A stretch of 13,009 nt of DNA from DASWTL01 sp036405495. Its GTDB lineage: Bacteria; Bacteroidota; Bacteroidia; Sphingobacteriales; Sphingobacteriaceae. The notes beneath the pieces were generated by a model that was not told the origin of the DNA, made no database searches, and saw only the letters and a list, made by a program, of their open reading frames with translations. The DNA is taken from NCBI GenBank assembly GCA_036405495.1, contig DASWXL010000220.1, forward strand, positions 1 through 13,009, in the 5' to 3' direction. This document shows positions 1 through 6,025 of the stretch, in pieces. The stretch's first letter is position 1. Every line of letters begins with the position of its first letter. The position numbers and the translations under genes are program-made.

Positions 1-67
1 CAGGCTTTGGAAGAGTTACTAAAACACTTTTTACTTTCCTCTTCCTCGCTTCAACAGATGCTTGCAT
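1..67 (-). CDS. hemD: Uroporphyrinogen-III synthase, N-terminal fragment (runs off window)
   Basis: Only the first 22 codons lie in the window. The peptide reads MQASVEARKRKVKSVLVTLP followed by KP, and its VKSVLVTLPKP segment matches the opening beta strand typical of Bacteroidota HemD proteins (SILVSQPKPE-like). HemD closes and rearranges hydroxymethylbilane to uroporphyrinogen III in cytoplasmic tetrapyrrole synthesis. The ATG lies 14 bases after the DUF4271 stop codon on the same strand, and this DUF4271-hemD order is one I know from Bacteroidota genomes, which supports the call. There is no strong Shine-Dalgarno site, only a weak GGAAC before the ATG. Everything beyond the first strand is outside the window, so neither activity nor intactness can be judged. 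Confidence 0.72.
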   Translation of the reverse strand, partial: MQASVEARKRKVKSVLVTLPKP

Positions 68-81
68 ATTCTTGTTCCGTA

Positions 82-1083
82 CTAAAATCTAAGTGCTTTT
101 ACCAGAATTATTAAAGGGCAAATTTCGAGGGCACAAAGATAAATAATTAAATAAACTTTAGAAAATTGATAGTCAGACAAAATGATTGAGGCCGCCCTTA
201 GAAACTGAAACAGAAAGATTAGCGAAACCAGCAATAAAGCTAAATAACAAAATATCTCTCCATAGTTGTACGGCGATAAACTAAAAGCCACAACTATTGG
301 AAGAAAAATTATTGCTGCGTTAAAATAGGCTAGATGGAGCAAAGAAATATACTGTTCTACCATCCGCCCTATATCGAACAAGATCGCAACTAAACGTAAT
401 ACCAGTATCTTAAGGGCGAAAAGCCCGATAATTAACAGCGACAAAATAATAAACCACTCAAAACCGTCGAAATTATATTCGAGTTGAAGGTATTTGCCCA
501 CCAGATACAGAAACATACCGATCGTTAACCCGAAGAGCAGATAGAAGAAAAGAAACGGCCACGAGCTGAATATACTGCCGTCCAGACTAATCTTACTTAA
601 CATCCGATTGCTATAAAACGACTCAGTAATTGAGTTCAGCTCTTTGGCAAAGGCGTTTCTAAGAACTGCAAAAAAGATCACCAGGAAAACAATAAAGAAA
701 AACACCCATTGCTCCCGTTCAGGCATAGGTTTTCCTTCATTATGGCGGTCAACTTTTTTAGGAAATCTTGCCGCCCAGCTTTGAAAGTCAAGACCTTTTA
801 CCGTGTGCACTCTTACAAGACTATCCAGAAAAAGATTGGGGCGGTCAGGATCAGGTGCTTTGATCCAGACCATGGACAACGAATCACCCACTGCCTTCAA
901 TGAATCCTTTACGGCCCGTACGGAATCAATATAAGCCTGCTGACGGTCTGCTGCTGCCCTATCTGCACCGTACCTCGGCCGCAATCCTTGCGATACGCTG
1001 CCGGCATCCGCCGAATCGACCTGCGCTGCCAGTGTGAAACTCAGCCAAAATAAAAAACAAAATCCGTACAGCTTTTTGCCCAT
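82..1083 (-). CDS. DUF4271 polytopic membrane protein
   Basis: A 333-residue protein starting with a signal-like segment (MGKKLYGF, then a hydrophobic run to about residue 20, ending LAAQ). A polar, probably periplasmic region of about 100 residues follows (23-124). About six membrane segments come next, at roughly 126-145, 174-198, 208-230, 248-270, 274-296 and 308-329. The C-terminal ending YLCALEICPLIILVKALRF is characteristic of the Bacteroidota-specific DUF4271 family, whose biochemical role is not known to me. It sits directly upstream of hemD with a 14-base gap, so the two are probably co-transcribed; a link to haem synthesis is only contextual. The start ATG has a hydrophobic signal right behind it, which supports it. 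The 3' half, encoding the membrane segments, is far more AT-rich than the 5' half. Confidence 0.85.
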   Translation of the reverse strand: MGKKLYGFCFLFWLSFTLAAQVDSADAGSVSQGLRPRYGADRAAADRQQAYIDSVRAVKDSLKAVGDSLSMVWIKAPDPDRPNLFLDSLVRVHTVKGLDFQSWAARFPKKVDRHNEGKPMPEREQWVFFFIVFLVIFFAVLRNAFAKELNSITESFYSNRMLSKISLDGSIFSSWPFLFFYLLFGLTIGMFLYLVGKYLQLEYNFDGFEWFIILSLLIIGLFALKILVLRLVAILFDIGRMVEQYISLLHLAYFNAAIIFLPIVVAFSLSPYNYGEIFCYLALLLVSLIFLFQFLRAASIILSDYQFSKVYLIIYLCALEICPLIILVKALRF

Positions 1084-1123
1084 TTATCAGAACAAGGCGG
1101 ATGCCTGATTGTATTTCCCACGG

Positions 1124-1131
1124 CGAATTTA
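1124..1131 (-). promoter_or_regulatory. Possible -7 element for DUF4271-hemD
   Basis: On the minus strand the octamer TAAATTCG resembles the Bacteroidota -7 consensus TAnnTTTG with one mismatch. It would place transcription start roughly 35-40 bases before the DUF4271 ATG. No convincing TTTG -33 element lies about 19 bases upstream, so this is a weak candidate. The DUF4271 gene may instead be read through from the GH15 gene. Confidence 0.22.
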
Positions 1132-1180
1132 CCGGAATATTCGGGGCTTTCCTAACGAAAGTAGCGGCGGCGTCTTCACC

Positions 1181-1216
1181 GTGTATTTATAGCAGCGCAG
1201 GCTGCTATAAATACAC
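1181..1216. repeat. Perfect 16-bp inverted repeat (stem-loop) at the GH15 stop codon
   Basis: The left arm GTGTATTTATAGCAGC (1181-1196) and right arm GCTGCTATAAATACAC (1201-1216) are exact reverse complements, separated by the 4-base spacer GCAG. The right arm includes the last four codons and contains the TAG stop of the GH15 gene (1205-1207 on the complement). In RNA this gives a 16-bp hairpin with a tetraloop. It is placed where a terminator or 3'-end stabiliser for GH15 would be, but no T-tract follows on either strand, so a classical intrinsic terminator is not shown. It may reduce read-through into DUF4271-hemD. Confidence 0.75.
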
Positions 1217-3094
1217 GGGCTTGTCAAGCTTGGTGGCGATCCTGTAAGCGGCATTCATCAGACCTACATGACTGTATGCCTGCGGGAAGTTACCCCATTG
1301 GCTGCCGGTCTCCTCGTCCACATCTTCACTGAACAAAAGCAAATGGTTACAGTACTGGATCAGATTCTCAAATTCACGTACAGCATCATCGATCCTGCCT
1401 ACACAAGCCAGCGCCTCCACATACCAGAAAGCACAGATCAGGAAAGTCGTTTTGGGCCGGCCAAAATCATCCGAATGCAAATATCGGTAAAACAGTCCTT
1501 TAGGCGTTTTCAGTTCCTTTTCAAGAGCCGCTAAATGATTACGCGCTTTTTCTGACGACGGGTCCAGATAATGCATCATGATAAGCTGCAATGTACTGGC
1601 ATCAAGATGCTCGCTGCCGACAGCATTTGTATATACTCTACGAACCGGGTCGTAACAGTTCTCTATGTGTTCAGCTGCCCGCCTCTGCAGGTTCACAGCT
1701 CTTTCCTCCAGCTCGTCGTTCCCGATCGAACGGGCCATTTTAGCCGCCGCAACGCATCCGGCCCACTGAAACAGGTTACTGTAACAGTGCGTATTAGCTA
1801 TGTTGCGAAACTCCCATATTCCCGCATCTTTTTCGTCAATTGTCCGCTCGACCTTCTTCAATGCATAATCGATCCACCGATATGAATCTTTCCTTTCCGA
1901 AAACACGAACCGATGGTCAACATACAACGGCAGCAGCGAGATCAGAACCTGCCCGTATATATCATTCTGAATATGCTCAGACGCCTGATTTCCTATTCGG
2001 ACAGGCTTATTTCCCATGTACCCGTCCAAATGATCCATAATTATTTCTTCCAGATACTTTTTCCCCGTTATACCATACAGCGGCTGGTAACGAAAGTCTT
2101 CCGAAACCGAAATGTCTGTAACGTAGTTGAAGTAGTTTTCCATTTCCTCGAACTGACCCACGTGGTTAAGGGCCGAAATAACGTAGAAGGTGTCACGGAG
2201 CCAGCAAAAGCGATAGTCCCAGTTCCTTCCGCTGCCCGGCGACTCGGGAAGACTCGTGGTGCTTGCTGCGATGATCGCTCCCGTGTCTTCAAACTGATGT
2301 ATCTTAAGCGCCAGCGCTGATCTGATCACATATTTCTGATGAAACTGCGCAATGGTGGAGTGCTTAATCCAGCGCCGCCAGTATTTTATCGTTTCAGACA
2401 AAAACTCTTCCACGGTACTCGCCAGGGGAGCCTCCAGCGGCTGCCCGTAGGCCAGCACCAGGTATTTCGTGTCATTCAGCACGAAATACTGCTCATCAAA
2501 TACATAGCTGACCGGAATATCCGTTGTCAGCCTCATGGCATCGTAGCAGCCCTCGAACTGGATGTGGTTACTGCCGCGATGCCTGGCTACCTTTTTAAGT
2601 CCATAATCGCACACCGGATCGCATACCACTTTGATCCTTGGCGACCCCTCTACGGCAACGATCTTCCGCATCAGCATCAACGGTTTGAAGAACCGCTCAT
2701 ATCGCTTGAAGCGCGGTGCAAAATCGTAGACCCGGTACTTTCCGCTGCTGCACGTAACCTCCGTACAGAGAACGTTCGTATTCTCAAGGTAAAACTGTGA
2801 TGTGGAGTACTCCCCCTCGGGCAGGAGGGTAAATTCACCGCCCTTCTGCTTATCAAGCAACCGGCCAAAAACAAATGAGCTGTCAAATCGCGGCCAGCAC
2901 AACCATTCGATGTTCGTATTGACATGAACATGTGCCAGATATGCACAGTTGCCGATAAGGCCGGTTTGATAGGTGTGTCTTGCCATGCTGAAATACTGAT
3001 GCGGGGGTTTAACTCCGATATAATTCGTTAACCATCGCTTTGGTTTTATGAGAAACTCTTTTTCCGCGTTTTCAAAAATCGGCGGGACCTGCAT
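1205..3094 (-). CDS. Glycoside hydrolase family 15 protein (glucoamylase/trehalase-like)
   Basis: A 629-residue protein with no signal peptide, so probably cytoplasmic. An N-terminal beta-domain begins at residues 42-75 with GLIGNCAYLAHV and EWLCWPRFDSSFVFGRLL, the usual opening of bacterial GH15 proteins. The (alpha/alpha)6 catalytic domain carries GRNWDYRFCWLRD (289-301), GIWEFRN (425-431, with Glu428 the likely general acid) and FSEDVDEETG followed by GNFPQAYSH (588-609), a segment rich in Glu that probably supplies the base. Members hydrolyse alpha-glucosidic bonds in maltooligosaccharides, dextrans or trehalose; the substrate here cannot be told. Residues 1-36 form an N-terminal extension before a second in-frame ATG at 2986. 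The first ATG was kept because AAAGG lies just upstream of it, though only three bases away, and nothing similar precedes the second. Divergent from hemW; DUF4271 follows 121 bases downstream. Confidence 0.9.
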   Translation of the reverse strand: MQVPPIFENAEKEFLIKPKRWLTNYIGVKPPHQYFSMARHTYQTGLIGNCAYLAHVHVNTNIEWLCWPRFDSSFVFGRLLDKQKGGEFTLLPEGEYSTSQFYLENTNVLCTEVTCSSGKYRVYDFAPRFKRYERFFKPLMLMRKIVAVEGSPRIKVVCDPVCDYGLKKVARHRGSNHIQFEGCYDAMRLTTDIPVSYVFDEQYFVLNDTKYLVLAYGQPLEAPLASTVEEFLSETIKYWRRWIKHSTIAQFHQKYVIRSALALKIHQFEDTGAIIAASTTSLPESPGSGRNWDYRFCWLRDTFYVISALNHVGQFEEMENYFNYVTDISVSEDFRYQPLYGITGKKYLEEIIMDHLDGYMGNKPVRIGNQASEHIQNDIYGQVLISLLPLYVDHRFVFSERKDSYRWIDYALKKVERTIDEKDAGIWEFRNIANTHCYSNLFQWAGCVAAAKMARSIGNDELEERAVNLQRRAAEHIENCYDPVRRVYTNAVGSEHLDASTLQLIMMHYLDPSSEKARNHLAALEKELKTPKGLFYRYLHSDDFGRPKTTFLICAFWYVEALACVGRIDDAVREFENLIQYCNHLLLFSEDVDEETGSQWGNFPQAYSHVGLMNAAYRIATKLDKPVYL

Positions 3095-3127
3095 TTACCT
3101 TTGGGAAATAAGCCTCTTGCCGGCGAC

Positions 3128-3159
3128 GGGCCGCTTTTTAATTAAAAACATCCCGGCCC
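3128..3159. repeat. Nested palindrome between GH15 and hemW
   Basis: The perfect 14-bp palindrome TTTTTAATTAAAAA (3135-3148) is bracketed by GGGCCG (3128-3133) and its reverse complement CGGCCC (3154-3159). It lies in the 91-bp region between two divergent genes, upstream of the hemW -7-like motif. It could be an operator, a UP-like AT-rich element, or a hairpin in the 5' leader of GH15. No regulator family is recognisable from the sequence. Confidence 0.4.
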
Positions 3160-3173
3160 ACTGACTTAAAACG

Positions 3174-3181
3174 TAACTTTG
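3174..3181 (+). promoter_or_regulatory. Bacteroidota-type -7 element for hemW
   Basis: TAACTTTG matches the Bacteroidota -7 consensus TAnnTTTG exactly. Only four bases separate it from the hemW ATG at 3186, so transcription would begin at or next to the start codon, giving a leaderless or near-leaderless message. No clear TTTG -33 element is seen about 19 bases upstream, where the AT-rich palindrome lies close by. Confidence 0.5.
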
Positions 3182-3185
3182 CAGA

Positions 3186-4325
3186 ATGGCCGGCATCTAC
3201 CTGCATATTCCCTTTTGCAAAAAGGCGTGTTTTTATTGCGACTTCCACTTCACCACTTCATTTAAGTATAAAACTGAAGTACTGGAGGCTATGCATCGGG
3301 AGGTGGAATTCCGGAAAGACTACCTAAGCGGCGCACGTGTGGATACCATCTACTTCGGCGGCGGAACGCCATCGGTCCTGGAGGCTGCCGAGATCCGGTC
3401 GCTGCTGGACCACCTGACGTCCGTTTTCCCGGTTGCCGAGACAGCAGAAATTACGCTCGAAGCCAATCCGGATGATCTTCACAAAGAGAAAGTCAAAGAA
3501 CTACGGCAAACGCCCATAAACCGCTTTAGTATCGGAACACAGTCGTTTTTTAACGATGACCTTAAATGGATGAACCGGGCGCATACTGCTGACGAAGCGG
3601 AAAGCGCTATTAAACGCGTCCAGGACGCCGGGTTTGAAAACATCACCATCGACCTTATTTACGGCTATCCGTTGCTTAGCGACCAAAAATGGCAGTTCAA
3701 CATTTCAAAAGCGATCTCGCTGGAGGTGCCGCATATCTCCTCATACTCGATGACGGTAGAACCACGCACCGCCCTGGCATCGTTCATTAATAAAGGGAAG
3801 CAACCGCCGTTGAACGACCACCAGAGCGCCGGTCAGTTCGTCTCCCTCATCGAATCATTATCCGAAGCAGGATTTGAGCACTATGAAATTTCAAACTTCG
3901 CTAAACCAGGCAGACACTCACAGCACAATTCCAACTACTGGAAAGGCATCGGGTACCTGGGAATCGGACCGTCCGCACATTCTTTCAATAGCGAATCGCG
4001 GCAGTGGAACGTTGCCAGCAACGCCCGGTATCTCGAGGCATTAGCCAAAAACACCATCCCGGCAGAAATGGAGATCCTTTCAACGGCCGATCGTGTAAAC
4101 GAATACATCATGACCTCTTTACGAACCATGTGGGGACTTGATCTCTCAAAAGTGGACGCCGATTTCGGCTACGCCTGCAGAACCGGGATCGAACGGTCGG
4201 TTCGCGAGTTCATTGAAAAGGGACATGTCGTGGAGAATGCCGGCATCCTTACGCTCAGCTCTGAAGGAAAACTGTTCGCCGACCATATTGCATCGCAACT
4301 GTTCATCGACCCCGACCAGATCTGA
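3186..4325 (+). CDS. hemW: Radical SAM haem chaperone HemW (HemN-like)
   Basis: A 379-residue protein with the radical SAM motif CKKACFYC (Cys11, Cys15, Cys18) followed by DF. HemW proteins have CxxxCxxCxF, whereas genuine oxygen-independent coproporphyrinogen oxidase HemN has a fourth Cys at the Phe position, so this is HemW rather than HemN. Other family blocks are YFGGGTPS (56-63), EANPDD (92-97), NRFSIGTQSF (112-121), the YEISNFAKPG-like segment, and a GIGPSAHSF block. HemW binds a [4Fe-4S] cluster, SAM and haem, and is thought to deliver haem to acceptor enzymes; coproporphyrinogen oxidase activity is not expected. The start is fixed by the conserved MAGIYLHIPFC opening. No Shine-Dalgarno is present, consistent with a leaderless message. 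It ends in tandem TGATGA stops, nine bases from the convergent NTF2-like gene. Confidence 0.93.
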   Translation: MAGIYLHIPFCKKACFYCDFHFTTSFKYKTEVLEAMHREVEFRKDYLSGARVDTIYFGGGTPSVLEAAEIRSLLDHLTSVFPVAETAEITLEANPDDLHKEKVKELRQTPINRFSIGTQSFFNDDLKWMNRAHTADEAESAIKRVQDAGFENITIDLIYGYPLLSDQKWQFNISKAISLEVPHISSYSMTVEPRTALASFINKGKQPPLNDHQSAGQFVSLIESLSEAGFEHYEISNFAKPGRHSQHNSNYWKGIGYLGIGPSAHSFNSESRQWNVASNARYLEALAKNTIPAEMEILSTADRVNEYIMTSLRTMWGLDLSKVDADFGYACRTGIERSVREFIEKGHVVENAGILTLSSEGKLFADHIASQLFIDPDQI

Positions 4326-4334
4326 TGAATGACT

Positions 4335-4754
4335 TTAAGAACTATGGTCGTAAACCATCTTCCATTCGCCCGCGATTTTTTTCATCAGGATCGTCGAGTA
4401 ACCATTCGGTTCGTCTTTCTCACGTTTCAATTGCCACTTTAAAAGAATTAAGGCGTTCCCAGGATCGATAAAGCGGACCTCCCTGATGTCGAAGGACAGA
4501 TAACCCATCCGGCCTTTATCGGGATAACTCTTTCTGTAATTATCCAGCGTAGTTTGCCACCCGTGTTTGGGGCCGTTAGAACCGACAAAAACCAGCGAGT
4601 CAGACTTCCAGTAGCCTTGCATAAATTCTTCGAGGTGGCCGTTATTCCAGGCCTGGCGCTGGCCTTCGATCACTTTCAACAGGGGCTTTGGATCTTGCGC
4701 CGCAGCGCTAAGTGACAACGCCGATAAGAACACAAATAACAGAAATCGGTTCAT
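4335..4754 (-). CDS. Secreted NTF2/SnoaL-like (DUF4440) protein
   Basis: A 139-residue protein. Residues 1-20 (MNRFLLFVFLSALSLSAAAQ) form a clear signal peptide with probable cleavage near AAA-Q, so the mature protein is periplasmic or exported. The rest is a single small alpha+beta cone fold of the DUF4440 type: helix IEGQRQAWNNGHLEEFMQGYW, strand SLVFVG, helix TTLDNYRKSYPDK, then strands ending GEWKMVYDHSS. The WKMVYDHSS ending is typical of DUF4440 proteins. The frame stays open to a GTG at 4793, but that would put 13 residues before the signal peptide, so the ATG at 4754 was chosen. Function is unknown; such domains serve as small enzymes or ligand-binding modules. It is monocistronic, convergent with hemW and divergent from the VWA operon. 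Confidence 0.8.
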   Translation of the reverse strand: MNRFLLFVFLSALSLSAAAQDPKPLLKVIEGQRQAWNNGHLEEFMQGYWKSDSLVFVGSNGPKHGWQTTLDNYRKSYPDKGRMGYLSFDIREVRFIDPGNALILLKWQLKREKDEPNGYSTILMKKIAGEWKMVYDHSS

Positions 4755-4770
4755 ATGAGTAAGTTCTGCT

Positions 4771-4778
4771 GAAAAGTA
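4771..4778 (-). promoter_or_regulatory. Weak -7-like element for the NTF2-like gene
   Basis: On the minus strand TACTTTTC is one base from TAnnTTTG and would give a leader of about 10-15 bases before the ATG at 4754. Its only other support is its position, and no well-spaced -33 motif is present. Confidence 0.22.
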
Positions 4779-4833
4779 CAAAAAAACCAGCACAATTTGA
4801 CTTGCCTGTTACACCGGCCCGAAATCAAACTTT

Positions 4834-4841
4834 TATCTTCG
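4834..4841 (+). promoter_or_regulatory. -7-like element for the VWA/ATPase operon
   Basis: TATCTTCG is one mismatch from TAnnTTTG. Initiation a few bases downstream would leave a leader of about 30 bases containing the AAAGGA ribosome site. No clear -33 TTTG at the expected spacing was found. This is the only candidate in the 121-bp divergent region between 4754 and 4876 on this strand. Confidence 0.35.
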
Positions 4842-4863
4842 GATTATCGTTAATTTCTATTTG

Positions 4864-4869
4864 AAAGGA
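4864..4869 (+). promoter_or_regulatory. Shine-Dalgarno site that fixes the VWA start
   Basis: AAAGGA lies six bases before the ATG at 4876, ideal spacing. The reading frame is also open from a TTG at 4861, but that start would lie upstream of the ribosome site, so the ATG is the better choice. This is one of the few clear Shine-Dalgarno sites in the window. Confidence 0.6.
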
Positions 4870-4875
4870 CGCATC

Positions 4876-5976
4876 ATGCGGGGTTATGGCTTTTCTAAAT
4901 TTTCTGCAGACGAACTTCCCAAAGGCGGATTCGATGCTTTGCTGAAGCTGTTTCTCGAGTTACTCAATTACACATCGGGCGATGCTAACGAAGCGCTTGC
5001 CTGGATGAATGAGCTTGATAAACAGTACAATCTGACCAACAATGAATACGGAATGGGGGATTTCATAGAAGACCTTAAGCGCAAAGGTTATATCGACGAT
5101 GATCAGAAGAATCCGGGTGGTTTCATGATCACCGCAAAAACTGAACAAAGCATTCGTCAGTCCGCTCTGGAAGAGATCTTTGGTAAACTGAAGAAATCGG
5201 GCAAGGGAAATCACAGCACGAGTATTTCCGGTTTGGGCGAAGAGAAGAATGCCGACCGGCGGGAATACCAGTTCGGCGACAGCCCCGATCAGATCGACAT
5301 GACCTCATCAATCCACAATGCCCAGATCAACCACGGCATCGGCGATTTTACTATGACGGAACACGATCTCGAGGTAGAGGAAAAAGACTTCAAAACCATC
5401 ACTTCGACCGTGTTGATGATCGATATTTCACACTCGATGATCCTCTATGGTGAAGACCGCATAACGCCCGCCAAAAAGGTTGCGATGGCCCTTGCAGAAA
5501 TGATCAGGCGCAAATACCCGAAAGACACACTCGATATTGTCGTCTTTGGCAATGACGCATGGCCGATCACATTAAAGGACCTTCCTTATCTGCAGGTTGG
5601 CCCCTATCATACCAACACCTATGCGGGCCTTGAACTCGCCGCTGACATCCTGCGGCGAAGAAAGACCCATAACAAACAGATCTTCATGATCACCGACGGA
5701 AAACCGACCTGCCTGAAAGAAGGTGGCAAGTATTACAAAAACAGCATCGGCCTTGACAGAAAGGTGGTCAATAAAACGCTGAACATGGCCGCCCAATGCA
5801 AGCGGCTGAATATTCCGATCACTACTTTTATGATCGCCCGCGACCCTTATTTACAGCAGTTCGTACGCCAGTTTACGCAGATCAATCAGGGGAAGGCCTT
5901 CTACAGCTCGCTGACCGGCCTGGGTGAATATATTTTTGAAGATTACATTCGGAACAGAAGGCGGACGGTACGATAA
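4876..5976 (+). CDS. VWA-domain protein, partner of a MoxR/ChlI-like ATPase
   Basis: A 366-residue cytoplasmic protein with no signal peptide or membrane segment. An N-terminal alpha-helical part (about 1-110) contains the FIEDLKRKGYI block. A polar linker of about 60 residues follows, then a C-terminal von Willebrand A domain (about 175-366). The metal-dependent adhesion site is intact: DISHS (Asp183, Ser185, Ser187), Thr in the HTNTYAG segment (about 246-248) and ITDG (Asp274). Together with the following AAA+ gene this resembles ChlD/ChlI or MoxR/VWA pairs, where the VWA protein recruits a client for ATP-driven remodelling or metal insertion. The client here is unknown, and no ChlH-type subunit is nearby, so magnesium chelatase proper is unlikely. 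It is first in a probable five-gene operon. Confidence 0.87.
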   Translation: MRGYGFSKFSADELPKGGFDALLKLFLELLNYTSGDANEALAWMNELDKQYNLTNNEYGMGDFIEDLKRKGYIDDDQKNPGGFMITAKTEQSIRQSALEEIFGKLKKSGKGNHSTSISGLGEEKNADRREYQFGDSPDQIDMTSSIHNAQINHGIGDFTMTEHDLEVEEKDFKTITSTVLMIDISHSMILYGEDRITPAKKVAMALAEMIRRKYPKDTLDIVVFGNDAWPITLKDLPYLQVGPYHTNTYAGLELAADILRRRKTHNKQIFMITDGKPTCLKEGGKYYKNSIGLDRKVVNKTLNMAAQCKRLNIPITTFMIARDPYLQQFVRQFTQINQGKAFYSSLTGLGEYIFEDYIRNRRRTVR

Positions 5977-6025
5977 TCGGCTGCATCGACAAACAGACTA
6001 ACCGGCTGATGGACTAAACACACTA

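Noticed and set aside
1913..2320. Open frame of 135 codons on the plus strand inside the GH15 gene
   Set aside because: It lies opposite conserved GH15 catalytic segments and its peptide shows no recognisable domain.
3186..4325. Oxygen-independent coproporphyrinogen III oxidase (HemN)
   Set aside because: The fourth cysteine of the HemN motif is Phe here and the length and opening are those of HemW.
4755..4793. GTG start adding 13 residues to the NTF2-like protein
   Set aside because: It would place a stretch in front of a textbook signal peptide that begins at the ATG at 4754.
4861..4875. TTG start adding five residues to the VWA protein
   Set aside because: The AAAGGA ribosome site lies downstream of that TTG and is ideally spaced for the ATG at 4876.
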